Shown: positions 1 through 8,161 of the stretch, in pieces
Layout of the letters: each line of letters opens with the position of its first letter
How positions within the stretch are numbered: the first letter of the stretch is position 1
The notes under the pieces: generated by a model
What the model saw: only the letters and a program-made list of their open reading frames with translations
Told to the model about the DNA's origin: nothing
The model's database searches: none
Program-made: the position numbers and the translations under genes
Assembly: GCA_019637695.1 (NCBI GenBank)
Contig: JAHBVG010000011.1
Location: 1-64,000 of the forward strand
Origin: Caldilineaceae bacterium
Lineage (GTDB): Bacteria > Chloroflexota > Anaerolineae > Caldilineales > Caldilineaceae
Length of the DNA stretch: 64,000 bases
Reading direction: 5' to 3'

Positions 1-1001
1 ACCAGACGCAACAGGCGGCCTTCGTCGCGGCCCTCTTTCTCTAAACGGCGGATCTTCAGCTCGCGTTGGCGTTCGGTCAGATCCTCAGGCAGCGGACGAT
101 CTTCGAGCGACTTCTCTTCGGCGGCTTCCGACGTATCCAGAGCGGACTCGATTTGATCCACCACAAAACCCAAACTGCCCCGGCGCTGAATCCGTTTGCG
201 CACAATCTCCGAAAGACCTACAAAGGCCCCGCCACAAATAAAGAGAATGTTGCGCGTATCGAGTGGGATAAATTCCTGTTGAGGATGTTTGCGCCCTGGC
301 GTCGGCGGCACGTTGACCGTCGTCCCCTCAATGATTTTGAGCAGGGCTTGCTGTACCCCTTCTCCGCTCACATCACGGGTGATGCTGGGATTGTCGCCGC
401 CTTTGCGCGAGATTTTGTCGATCTCGTCGATGTAGACAATGCCATAAGCGGCGCGCGCCGGATCCCAGTCCGCGGCCTGAAGCAGGCCAACAAGGATGCT
501 CTCCACGTCCTCGCCTACATAGCCCGCTTCGGTGAGGCTGGTGGCGTCGGCAATGGTAAAGGGGACATCAAGTAGTGTCGCCAACATTTGGGCCAGCAGC
601 GTCTTGCCGCTACCGGTAGGGCCGACGAGCAGCACATTGCTCTTTGAAAGTTGGACATCCTCGCTGTCATCAAGGAGGGGAGGGCTATCGCCTGTTTCGC
701 GGGCGACGCCGCTGCCAGAAATGCGCTTATAGTGGTTGTACACCGCCACCGAAAGCACCTTCTTCGCCTGATCCTGGCCGATCACAAATTGATCCAAATG
801 CTGGACAATCTCGCGCGGGCTGGGGACACGCTTGGGGCGTGGCGCAGCGCTGGTTGTGTTTCCATCTACGCCGATGCCTTCTTCGAGCAGAATTTCGGCG
901 CCGAGACGAACACATTCATCACAAATGTAGACTCCTTCAGCGCCTGCAATCATCCGCTGCACTTCGGACTCTTCTTTTCCACAGAACGAACAAATACGCA
1001 T
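1..1001 (-). CDS. clpX: ATP-dependent Clp protease ATP-binding subunit ClpX (3' part off the window)
   Basis: AAA+ unfoldase that recognises tagged proteins and feeds them into ClpP in the cytoplasm. The frame opens at an ATG at 1001 with a C4 zinc-binding domain (Cys4, Cys7, Cys27, Cys30), followed by Walker A GPTGSGKT and Walker B VYIDEIDK, all diagnostic of ClpX. About 333 codons are visible of a usual ~420, so the sensor-2 end is missing. Before the window edge there is a charged stretch, roughly 30 residues longer than in typical ClpX, ahead of where the PEDLIKFG segment would come. It lies downstream of clpP on the same strand, the usual tig-clpP-clpX order. The Shine-Dalgarno sequence is weak (AGG). 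Confidence 0.95.
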   Translation of the reverse strand, partial: MRICSFCGKEESEVQRMIAGAEGVYICDECVRLGAEILLEEGIGVDGNTTSAAPRPKRVPSPREIVQHLDQFVIGQDQAKKVLSVAVYNHYKRISGSGVARETGDSPPLLDDSEDVQLSKSNVLLVGPTGSGKTLLAQMLATLLDVPFTIADATSLTEAGYVGEDVESILVGLLQAADWDPARAAYGIVYIDEIDKISRKGGDNPSITRDVSGEGVQQALLKIIEGTTVNVPPTPGRKHPQQEFIPLDTRNILFICGGAFVGLSEIVRKRIQRRGSLGFVVDQIESALDTSEAAEEKSLEDRPLPEDLTERQRELKIRRLEKEGRDEGRLLRL

Positions 1002-1220
1002 TTTACCGACCTGTTTGTTGCTCAAAGGTTGCTCTGTGCAACCTGTTAAACTTGGCATCACTGGCAGCGCGCTGCTTTATTCATCATTATGGCGCAGACG
1101 ATCTATGCCTGTGGTCCTTATTGTACAGGAAAGTAGACGAAAGAAAAATCAACCGAGCCTGCAACTTACATCCCCATCCCTTTGGAGAGGTGCAAGATTT
1201 TGCGTCTTTCCTCACAGGAA

Positions 1221-1264
1221 AGGCGTAGACAATTCTGCAGGGCTTCGCTTCCTTGTCTACGCCT
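1221..1264. repeat. 12-bp inverted repeat between clpP and clpX
   Basis: AGGCGTAGACAA at 1221-1232 is exactly complementary to 1253-1264, with a 20-nt loop. It lies between the clpP stop and the clpX start and has no run of T after it on the minus strand. It could be an RNA processing or attenuation hairpin, or a remnant repeat. Confidence 0.6.
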
Positions 1265-1302
1265 CTCGATTCTAGGTGATATTCTGCTTTGGATGGGCTC
1301 GG

Positions 1303-2016
1303 CTACTCTGCTGCTTCCTCGGCCTTGTGCGATTGATCCTCAATTTGCTTGTTGCCAGCGCCGTTTGTGCCAGGGATCTGCACCTGTCCATTGACGATTT
1401 GCACAATGTCCGATGTGTCACCCAAGACCTCGTCGACAAGGCCAAACTGCTGCGCTTCAAGCGCCTGCATATAACGGTCGCGCAGGAAGGTCTCTTCGAT
1501 CTTCTTCCAATCGTGGCCGGTATGTTTGCCCACCAGATAGAAAAGCTGTGTCTGCAAGCGTTCCTGTTCGCGGAAGGCGATACGCACATCCTCGGTGTAG
1601 CCGCGCGCGCCGCCGCCCGCCGGGTGCATGTGGATGGTGGCATGGGGGAGGGCGTAGCGCTTGCCTTTGGCGCCCGCTGCCAACAGGACCGTCCCCATAC
1701 TGGCGGTGACGCCGACGGCGAAAGTATGGACCGGCGCATCGATCATCTGCATGGTGTCGTAAATGGCAAGCCCCGAATAGATGATACCACCTGGGCTGTT
1801 GATGAACATCTGGATCGGCTGATTGGGATCTTCGGAATTGAGATAGAGCAATTGCGCCACGATCAAGTTGGCGACCTGATCGTTAATAGGAGTACCCAAA
1901 AAGATAATACGCTCCTTTAACAGGAGGCTATAAATATCAAACGCTCGTTCACCCCGGCCAGTGTTTTCGATCACCATGGGGATGACATTGGTGGGACTTA
2001 GTGAATTTGGAAACAT
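1303..2016 (-). CDS. clpP: ATP-dependent Clp protease proteolytic subunit ClpP
   Basis: Serine protease that forms the tetradecameric Clp chamber and degrades substrates unfolded by ClpX or delivered through ClpS/ClpA-type partners. From the start at 2016 it has 237 residues. The catalytic triad is visible as Ser106 (GVTASMG), His131 (IHMHP) and Asp180 (LRDRY), with spacing matching E. coli ClpP. One residue is missing after the catalytic His compared with the common HQP form. I chose ATG 2016 because GGAG lies six bases before it. ATG 2028, four codons upstream, is an alternative with poorer spacing. The C-terminal tail is acidic and alanine-rich. It sits between tig and clpX. Confidence 0.95.
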   Translation of the reverse strand: MFPNSLSPTNVIPMVIENTGRGERAFDIYSLLLKERIIFLGTPINDQVANLIVAQLLYLNSEDPNQPIQMFINSPGGIIYSGLAIYDTMQMIDAPVHTFAVGVTASMGTVLLAAGAKGKRYALPHATIHMHPAGGGARGYTEDVRIAFREQERLQTQLFYLVGKHTGHDWKKIEETFLRDRYMQALEAQQFGLVDEVLGDTSDIVQIVNGQVQIPGTNGAGNKQIEDQSHKAEEAAE

Positions 2017-2108
2017 GGTCCTCTCCATTTCCTGATAAACGCGCTATGGGAAGGTGGAATTGCCTTCTAGGAGATGTTGAGTTCAGATGCTCGCCTGTTT
2101 GCGATAAC

Positions 2109-2143
2109 ACACTGCTCTCTATTTATACAATAGAGAGCAGTGT
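2109..2143. repeat. Perfect 15-bp hairpin between tig and clpP
   Basis: A 15-bp arm at 2109-2123 and its exact reverse complement at 2129-2143 enclose a 5-nt loop (TATAC). It is about 70 nt after the tig stop and 95 nt before clpP on the minus strand. No T-run follows on either strand, so it is not a classical intrinsic terminator. A processing site or a dyad operator for a stress regulator of clpP is equally possible. Confidence 0.75.
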
Positions 2144-2211
2144 ACAAGGAAACTGTATGAATAGCCCTATTTCGACGTTTGCATTCTGTTAGCATTGCCC
2201 ACGGCAACGGA

Positions 2212-3723
2212 TTACGACTCTTTATGTTCAACCTCTTCGCCAAACTCGGCGACTGGTTCCGCTGCGCTCTCGTCCGTTACCTCTTCAGCCACCTCTGCCG
2301 AAGGTCCATCTGCGGAAGCCATCTCTGCGGAAGCTTCCTCTGCGGCGGCTTCCTCTGCCGGCGCTTCATCCACATCTGCGCCGAGTTCAGGCACTTCCTC
2401 GCCGCGGGCGATGGCTAGAATTCGGGCCACGGTCTTCTCGCTGATGATCTGCTCATCGATCACTGCACGGTTAGGCGCCCGGCGCATCATATCGAGGACA
2501 TTATCGCGCGATTCTTTCTGTTCGTCAGTGGCGTCTTCATCCCCTGCGCCGAAGATTCGGTTCAATCGCTCGTCAAATTCGGCCTCGGTCGGCTTGATCC
2601 GCTCGGCGTCTGCGATCTGACCAATCACCAGGCTACGGCGCAGAAGTCTCTCTGCCTGTTCGCGCAACCCGTCGCGATACTGCTGCATGGTCTGCCCGGT
2701 CAACTGCAAAAAGTGTTCAAGGCCCTGGAGACCCATCTGGCGCACCTGCATGTCGGTGTTGCGCGCCATCTGATCGAGCTCAAGGTCCACGGCGGCCGGC
2801 GGATAATCGAGTTCGCTCATCTCGACAATTTCTTCGAGTACCTTCTCTAGATACTCGCTTTCTGCCTCGGCGGCCTGTTCCTCGCGCAGAGACTCGCGGA
2901 TGCTTTCGAGCAGGGCGTCGGCGGTTTCGTATTCGCCGATGCTCTGGGCGATCTCATCGGTCAATTCTGGTTTCTGATAGGCCTTAATCGTATGGACGGT
3001 GACATGGAAGCGTACATCCTTGCCGGCGTACATGCTGGGGCTATCTTCAGGCCAGGCAATGTCGAAGATCTTTTCGGCGTTGGGTTCCATGCCTACCAAT
3101 TCCTCGTCAAAGCCCATCGGCTCCATCGGGTTCTCTTGGTCGGGGGTAATGTCCCAATCGTTTTCATCGAGGACGACAGTCTCTGTCTCGTTGCCCTCTT
3201 TGTCGAGTACCACAGCGCGGACATCAATGGTTATCAGATCGCCGTACTCACTGGGGCGATCCACATCTACATAACCAGCCTCGCGCTCCAAGATGTTGTC
3301 AATGCGTTCCTGGACTTGGGCTTCGTCGATTTCGGGCTTGACTTCCTCAACGCGTAGGCTGCGGTAATCGCCCAACTTGACTTCAGGCGACAGGGGGATG
3401 GTCAATGTGTAGCGCAGGGGATCGAGATCGATATTGTCCAACGACGCCGTCGCATACGGCTCAATATTTTCCTGCTCAATCGCCGTGCGGAAGACTTCCT
3501 GGCCGAGTTCGTCTACAAATTCTTCAAACAAAGCGCCCATGCCTACATGGCGAACCACCATGTTGTAAGGCGCACGCCCTTGACGAAAGCCCGGAATGCG
3601 TAGTTGCCCGGCGACCTTGCGCGCTGCCTTGCGCAATTCCTGGTCCACCCGCTCCTGCCCGACCTCAATGATCATCTCCAACTGGCGATTCTCTTTAGGT
3701 TCCGTCGAAATCTTCAGCGACAT
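2212..3723 (-). CDS. tig: Trigger factor
   Basis: Ribosome-associated chaperone with peptidyl-prolyl isomerase activity. The N-terminal ribosome-binding signature is PGFRQGRAP near residue 45, followed by the FKBP-like domain and the long helical C-terminal domain. At 503 residues it is about 70 longer than the usual 430-450. The excess is a C-terminal low-complexity tail from about residue 445, built of Ala/Glu/Ser units (EEAAAEEASAEMASADG and variants) and ending HKES. The first gene of the tig-clpP-clpX block, it has an extended -10 promoter about 150 nt upstream. Confidence 0.95.
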   Translation of the reverse strand: MSLKISTEPKENRQLEMIIEVGQERVDQELRKAARKVAGQLRIPGFRQGRAPYNMVVRHVGMGALFEEFVDELGQEVFRTAIEQENIEPYATASLDNIDLDPLRYTLTIPLSPEVKLGDYRSLRVEEVKPEIDEAQVQERIDNILEREAGYVDVDRPSEYGDLITIDVRAVVLDKEGNETETVVLDENDWDITPDQENPMEPMGFDEELVGMEPNAEKIFDIAWPEDSPSMYAGKDVRFHVTVHTIKAYQKPELTDEIAQSIGEYETADALLESIRESLREEQAAEAESEYLEKVLEEIVEMSELDYPPAAVDLELDQMARNTDMQVRQMGLQGLEHFLQLTGQTMQQYRDGLREQAERLLRRSLVIGQIADAERIKPTEAEFDERLNRIFGAGDEDATDEQKESRDNVLDMMRRAPNRAVIDEQIISEKTVARILAIARGEEVPELGADVDEAPAEEAAAEEASAEMASADGPSAEVAEEVTDESAAEPVAEFGEEVEHKES

Positions 3724-3871
3724 CTGCTCTTTTCACCTCTCTAAGCGCCCGCTGTCGCTCTCACGCTAACGTGAGCCAGTTGGACGCAACTGTTGTTCTC
3801 TATGGCAAAATTTAGTGGCGGCATCGTCCCTCCTCGAAAGCTGGTTCGACACCGGTTCAATGCTAACGCGT

Positions 3872-3880
3872 AGTATAACA
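3872..3880 (-). promoter_or_regulatory. Extended -10 promoter element for tig
   Basis: On the minus strand the bases read TGTTATACT, matching the TGnTATAAT extended -10 consensus. It is 149 nt before the tig start. I see no good -35 box, as is usual for this promoter class. Confidence 0.5.
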
Positions 3881-3939
3881 TACGCCAATCGGGGGAACAA
3901 AGCGAAGGGGGCTAAATGTGAATTGAAGATTTTAGAGTA

Positions 3940-4015
3940 GGGATTGGTGACTGGTGACTGGGGATTAGGAGATTTCAGTGCTGTCCCCAATCCCCAGTCA
4001 CCAGTCACCAATCCC
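3940..4015. repeat. CCCCAGT/CCCCAAT heptamer palindrome at the mutL stop
   Basis: Left arm 3940-3969 carries GGGATTGGTGACTGGTGACT plus GGGGATTAGG. Right arm 3985-4015 is its near-perfect reverse complement made of CCCCAAT, CCCCAGT and CACCAGT units. The last base of the repeat is the last base of the mutL stop codon (TAG), so the hairpin begins exactly where the gene ends. Confidence 0.85.
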
Positions 4016-5916
4016 TAAATTCTCTTAAACGCCTTTTCCAACTCATTGGCCGAGAGTTGGATCAGGGTGGGGCGTCCGTGGGGGCAGGTGCGCGGGGATT
4101 GGCATTCTTCCAACTGGCGCACCAATTCTTTCATCTCCAGATCGCTCAGCACTTGACCGGCTTTGATCGAGGCACGCTTGCAGACCATCTTCACCAGTTG
4201 TGCTTCCAATTCCTCGCCCACAAGATCGCGAGTATGGACCATTCCTTGCAGGATATCATCAAGCACGCGGTTGGCGTCCCCTTCGGCGAGGACCGCCGGC
4301 ATCGCACGCACGAGGAACGTATCCCCACCGAAGGGATCGATCTCGAACCCGGCTGCGTGTAATTCATCTAAATGTTCTGCCACAATGCCGGCGCGCACAT
4401 CGCCCACATGCAGCGTGAGCGGCTCTAGCAACCCTTGCCGGGGAATGCCGCTGCCGAAGCGTTGCGCCATGAACCTCTCGTACATTATTCGTTCGTGTGC
4501 GGCGTGCTGATCGATGAGATAGAGACCCTCTGGCCCTTCTGCCACCACGTACATGGCCCCGACCTGGCCTACCACGCGCAAGGGTGGCAACTTGCGTTCC
4601 ATAGGATGAGGCGCAGCCGGTTGATTCCGCTGTGGCTCGTCTGCCTGTGGCGCCTCTGGCTGGGAGCGCAAATCCACCGGCGGCGCGGGCGGCAGATAGA
4701 GTTCCATCTCTGCCTGGCCTTCCGCTTCGGGGATGGGCGAACTGGGCAGCGACTGGCGCGCCATCCACAAGGGCTCTACTGTGGCTGTGCGTCCACTCTC
4801 CGGGGAGAGGATCGGCTGAGGATGGCTCAAGGCCAGCCCGGGCACGTTGGCGTGTTCCACAACGGCGCGGCGCAGCACCTTTTGCACATCCGAAAAGATC
4901 TGGCGCGCCTGCAAGAAGCGCACCTCTGATTTGCGCGGGTGGACGTTCACATCGAGTTCTTCGGGTGGCGCTTCGATGAAAATCACCGCCAATGGATAAC
5001 GTCCTACGGGCAAAAAGGTGTGATAGGCTTGCACCACGGCGTGGGCCAGATTGCGATCTGCAATGGGGCGGCGGTTGACGAAGATATCAATATAGGATCG
5101 ATTGGCGCGTGTCACCGTGGGCAGGCTGATGTAGCCGGAGACGGTGACTGGGGATTGGTGGCTGGGGTAAGTCACCTCATCCATGAAGCTGATTTCATCG
5201 GACAGATCGCCAGCGGGGATGGGGAAGGCGTCGCCCTTGTTCTTGCCAATCGGGATCATCTGGCGCGCTTCGTCGAGCGTGTAAATCTTCGCCAGCACCT
5301 CCAGTGCGTCGCCGCTGCCGGTAGATTGGAAGACCATGCGCCCATCCACTACCAGGCTGAAGCGTCGATTGGGGTGGGCTATGGCGGCATGTTGCACAAT
5401 GCTGCGGATCTGCCCCGCCTCGGCGTTGGCCTGACGTAGATACTTTTTGCGCGCCGGTACGTTGTAAAAAAGATGCTCCACGTTGACGATGGTGCCCACG
5501 GGCAAGCCAGCGCGACTCTGGCTGACGATCTGACCCCCTTCGGCGCGCAATTGCGCGCCGAACTCCTCGCTGCGGTGGCGGCTGCTCAGCGTCAACTGGC
5601 TGACGGCGGCGATGCTGTAGAGCGCCTCCCCGCGAAAGCCAAAGGTGAGGACATGGGCCAGATCTTCGATCTGACGGACTTTGCTGGTGGCGTGGCGTTC
5701 CAGCGCCAGGGCGATCTCCCCGCTGGGGATGCCGCCGCCGTTGTCGACAACGCGCAGCAACCGCTGTCCGCCCTCTTTGATCTCCACGCGGATCTCGGTG
5801 GCGTCAGCGTCGATGCTGTTCTCGATCAATTCCTTAACGGCGTTGGCCGGGCGTTCCACCACCTCGCCCGCGGCGATCTTGGCGGCAACATCTGGGGCTA
5901 AACGTTGAATGGTCAT
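4015..5916 (-). CDS. mutL: DNA mismatch repair protein MutL (endonuclease-type)
   Basis: Links MutS mismatch recognition to strand removal. The N-terminal GHKL ATPase shows ELIENSIDAD, DNGGGI and GFRGEAL in the first 100 residues. The C-terminal domain has DQHAAHERIMYE at 469-480, which is the metal-binding DQHA(X)2E(X)4E nicking motif, plus CKRASIKAG and CPHGRPT. This is therefore the nicking form found in bacteria without MutH. Residues about 249-261 (YPSHQSPVTVSG) are encoded by a copy of the genome's heptamer repeat. A Pro/Gln-rich linker occupies about 380-445. An extended -10 element ends eight bases before the ATG and no Shine-Dalgarno is visible, so the mRNA is probably leaderless. 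Confidence 0.95.
   Translation of the reverse strand: MTIQRLAPDVAAKIAAGEVVERPANAVKELIENSIDADATEIRVEIKEGGQRLLRVVDNGGGIPSGEIALALERHATSKVRQIEDLAHVLTFGFRGEALYSIAAVSQLTLSSRHRSEEFGAQLRAEGGQIVSQSRAGLPVGTIVNVEHLFYNVPARKKYLRQANAEAGQIRSIVQHAAIAHPNRRFSLVVDGRMVFQSTGSGDALEVLAKIYTLDEARQMIPIGKNKGDAFPIPAGDLSDEISFMDEVTYPSHQSPVTVSGYISLPTVTRANRSYIDIFVNRRPIADRNLAHAVVQAYHTFLPVGRYPLAVIFIEAPPEELDVNVHPRKSEVRFLQARQIFSDVQKVLRRAVVEHANVPGLALSHPQPILSPESGRTATVEPLWMARQSLPSSPIPEAEGQAEMELYLPPAPPVDLRSQPEAPQADEPQRNQPAAPHPMERKLPPLRVVGQVGAMYVVAEGPEGLYLIDQHAAHERIMYERFMAQRFGSGIPRQGLLEPLTLHVGDVRAGIVAEHLDELHAAGFEIDPFGGDTFLVRAMPAVLAEGDANRVLDDILQGMVHTRDLVGEELEAQLVKMVCKRASIKAGQVLSDLEMKELVRQLEECQSPRTCPHGRPTLIQLSANELEKAFKRI
5143..5176. 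repeat. Heptamer repeat inside the mutL coding sequence
   Basis: GGTGACTGGGGATTGGTGG followed by CTGGGGTAAGTCACC has complementary ends (GGTGACT/AGTCACC) and the same words as the intergenic copies. It is read in frame as part of SHQSPVTV in MutL. Confidence 0.75.
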
Positions 5917-5923
5917 AGAGTAG

Positions 5924-5932
5924 ATTATAGCA
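5924..5932 (-). promoter_or_regulatory. Extended -10 promoter of mutL
   Basis: The minus strand reads TGCTATAAT. The hexamer ends 8 bases before the mutL ATG at 5916, so transcription would start at or next to the A of the start codon. Confidence 0.6.
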
Positions 5933-5935
5933 TAG

Positions 5936-6060
5936 GGGATCAGGGATCGGGGACTGGGGACCTGGTGTTGTATCTGAAATCTCCTAATCGCCCAATTACT
6001 TGTAGTGAGAGATTAGGCGATTAAGAGATTTCAGTCCCCAGTCCCCAGTCCCCAATCCCT
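5936..6060. repeat. Composite repeat: heptamers plus 60-nt palindrome
   Basis: Heptamer arm GGGGATCAGGGATCGGGGACT at the left and CCCCAGT units (6033-6060) at the right flank a second palindrome (about 5970-6034) of the GAAATCTCCTAATCGCC...GGCGATTAAGAGATTTC type. The repeat ends on the first base of the sialidase stop codon. Similar central palindromes occur near 31340-31410 and 55255-55315. Confidence 0.8.
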
Positions 6061-7145
6061 CACGCCTTCCACAACGTCGCCGCAATGTAGCGCTCGCCGT
6101 CGGGATCGTCGTTGAAGTAATAGACCGTGACGATCGATCCATCGGCGCGTTGAACCGTGCGCGGATAGCCTAGATCGTGGTTGCCGCCGCCTGCGCGCAG
6201 AACGATAGGATCGCTCCATGTCGCGCCGTCATCGCGGCTGAGCAGGGCGTGGATAGCGTAGGGCGAGTTGCGATAGCCATAGGTCAGGCAGAGCCGCCCA
6301 TCGTGGAGTCGGGTCAGCGTGGGTGGATTGCCGCCGCGCCCTGTATCCGCTGCCGGGTGCGAGAGGTGACGCCAGCTTTCGCCAAGATCATCCGACGCGT
6401 AGAGATCGATCCAGCAGAGGGGTGAGGAAGTCGTCTCGCTCCCCGCGCTACAACGCATCGCCGTGAGGATGCGTCCACTGGGGAGGTGTACGCTGGCGGG
6501 CATAATTGTGTAGCCATCGGGTTCGGGCGTCACCCAAGAGCGGAAGGCGAACGTGCGCCCGCCGTCGGTTGTCTGCGCACAGAGGACGCGACCTTCCTCG
6601 CCGTTGGGTTGGGCCGCCGTCAACATGAAGAGCGCCTGGTGTAGGCCGATCACAAGCACATCGGTGCGGGCGGCGATCCCGCTCTGCCCAAAATCGGGCA
6701 GGTGGAACGGTCCTTGCCAGGAGTGGCAGCGATCTTGCGAAACGTAGAACCAGGATCGGGCCCCGGCCTTTAGCCCAGAGCGAGCGCATAGAAACGCGCC
6801 ATCGGGATTGGTGAAATCGACCGCTCCCCCGCAGGGTCGCAGCGCATCGTCGAGCAATGGGCCGATCTGCAACTCTGGGATCACATGCTCGTCCGCCGAA
6901 AGCCCACGGTTGCCGGGAATCGGCGCGGGGATCGGCTCGACCGTCCACGAGTCGCCGCCATCCACACTGCGCGCCTGCATGGTGACAAAGGGCTTCGCCT
7001 TGTCTCGCGGGTGGAACTGTCCATCTGGCTGCAAATGGCCCAGCGTAAACCCCACGACGATCTCATCGCCCCAGCCCCAGATTCCATAATTGGCGGGCCA
7101 GCCAGCGTAGCGTCCCTCTTCGCGGAAAATGGTGATATGGCGCAT
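6060..7145 (-). CDS. Sialidase/BNR-repeat glycoside hydrolase-like protein
   Basis: Predicted six-bladed propeller related to exo-sialidases. Five Asp-box motifs (S-X-D-X-G-X-T-W type) are visible: SVDGGDSW, SQDRCHSW, TTDGGRTF, SDDLGESW and SRDDGATW. The protein has 361 residues and no evident signal peptide, so it is probably cytoplasmic or moonlighting in carbohydrate breakdown; true sialidase specificity cannot be assigned. ATG 7145 is chosen because GGAG lies about ten bases upstream. A longer frame upstream is encoded by repeat DNA and is rejected. Its 3' end abuts a repeat. Confidence 0.75.
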   Translation of the reverse strand: MRHITIFREEGRYAGWPANYGIWGWGDEIVVGFTLGHLQPDGQFHPRDKAKPFVTMQARSVDGGDSWTVEPIPAPIPGNRGLSADEHVIPELQIGPLLDDALRPCGGAVDFTNPDGAFLCARSGLKAGARSWFYVSQDRCHSWQGPFHLPDFGQSGIAARTDVLVIGLHQALFMLTAAQPNGEEGRVLCAQTTDGGRTFAFRSWVTPEPDGYTIMPASVHLPSGRILTAMRCSAGSETTSSPLCWIDLYASDDLGESWRHLSHPAADTGRGGNPPTLTRLHDGRLCLTYGYRNSPYAIHALLSRDDGATWSDPIVLRAGGGNHDLGYPRTVQRADGSIVTVYYFNDDPDGERYIAATLWKA

Positions 7146-7167
7146 GAATACAGGCTCCGAAATCAGG

Positions 7168-7262
7168 GTAATTGGGTATTGGGTATTGGATAGTGGGTAG
7201 TGGCGAGATCTCCTCAATACCCAATACCTAATATCCAATACCTAATCTTTAATACCCAATCT
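7168..7262. repeat. GGGTATT-type heptamer palindrome
   Basis: GGGTATTGGGTATTGG words at 7168-7200 are answered by CAATACCCAATACC words at 7215-7262. This is a sequence variant of the GGGGATT family and fills the spacer between the aldolase stop and the sialidase start. Confidence 0.75.
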
Positions 7263-7268
7263 CTACTC

Positions 7269-8021
7269 TCACATCCCCGCCAACGCGCGGATATCCTCTT
7301 CCTGGCCTGGATGCATAATGGCCTGCTGCACACGCCAGGCGATCAGCTTTTCCATCTCGGCGGGGGGGAGTTTCGCCGCGCCGCCCAGTTGATAGACGAT
7401 CTTGGTGATCTCTGCCACCTGCTCCAATTTTTCAAGGCGCAGGTAGGCTTCCAATGGGCTGCTGCCCACAGTGACGCTACCGTGTCGGCGCAGAACCAGA
7501 GCGTCGCAGCGTGCGATCAACTCGCTGATCACCTGCGCGCCTTCCGCGCTGGATGGGGTGGCATACTCCGTGGTGGGGATCAGCCCCAGCCCGAGGACAA
7601 CATCGGGGAGGAAGCAGGGCGCGATCTCAATGCCGAGGATGCTCAGCGCCACGGCGTTGGTCGGGTGGGCGTGGACCACGGCGCGGATCTCCGGGCGCTG
7701 GCGGTAGGCTTCCAAATGCAGGAGCAACTCGCTGCTTGGGCGCAGATTCTGATTGGCCTCGGTGCGCGGGCCAACCGGCTCAACATCCCAATCCACCACC
7801 AGCAGTTGATCGACATTGAGCAACCCTTTGCTGAAACCCGATGGCGTACACAGGAAGCGATCCTCGCCCAGCCGCGCGCTCACATTGCCGTCCGCCGCAC
7901 CCGTCAATCCCTTCTGCCAGAGCATATGGCAGACCTGAATGATCTCGCGGCGCAGTTCTTCCTCACTGCGGATGGGCGCCGTCCGCTTTTCAACTTTATA
8001 CCGAATCGGTGCAGTACTCAT
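7269..8021 (-). CDS. Class II aldolase/adducin family protein (fuculose-phosphate aldolase-like)
   Basis: Zinc-dependent retro-aldol cleavage of a sugar phosphate or related hydroxy-acid is the family reaction. Visible features are GNVSARLG and TPSGFSKG (phosphate/substrate loop), the acid PSSELLLHLEAY, and zinc ligands in VVHAHPTNA and LRRHGSV. It has 250 residues, the normal size. ATG 8021 follows AAGGAG. A longer in-frame extension upstream has no family similarity. It is next to the sialidase on the same strand, which suggests a small sugar-catabolism unit, although repeat DNA separates them. Confidence 0.8.
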   Translation of the reverse strand: MSTAPIRYKVEKRTAPIRSEEELRREIIQVCHMLWQKGLTGAADGNVSARLGEDRFLCTPSGFSKGLLNVDQLLVVDWDVEPVGPRTEANQNLRPSSELLLHLEAYRQRPEIRAVVHAHPTNAVALSILGIEIAPCFLPDVVLGLGLIPTTEYATPSSAEGAQVISELIARCDALVLRRHGSVTVGSSPLEAYLRLEKLEQVAEITKIVYQLGGAAKLPPAEMEKLIAWRVQQAIMHPGQEEDIRALAGM

Positions 8022-8060
8022 TCGAATCTCCTTGAGAGTTAGGTTGATATCTTTTTGTGA

Positions 8061-8069
8061 AGTATAACA
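8061..8069 (-). promoter_or_regulatory. Extended -10 promoter of the class II aldolase gene
   Basis: The minus strand reads TGTTATACT, identical to the tig element, and lies 40 nt before the aldolase ATG. Confidence 0.5.
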
Positions 8070-8161
8070 CGAGGATAGGTTTTTGCTCGCTGTTTGGCGT
8101 GTGGTAGACTTCCCCAAAGTGTGAAGGATAGGAGCCTGTTGGCCCATTGGGAGGTAGCGTT

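Noticed and set aside
66..915. Open frames on the plus strand opposite clpX
   Set aside because: They are antisense to a clearly identified ClpX frame with conserved motifs.
2109..2143. Rho-independent terminator of tig
   Set aside because: The stem is perfect but neither side carries a run of T.
3766..4011. Minus-strand open frame with VTGDWGLG and NPQSPVTNP peptides
   Set aside because: It is translation of the heptamer palindrome and shows no family similarity; similar peptides appear wherever the repeat is read.
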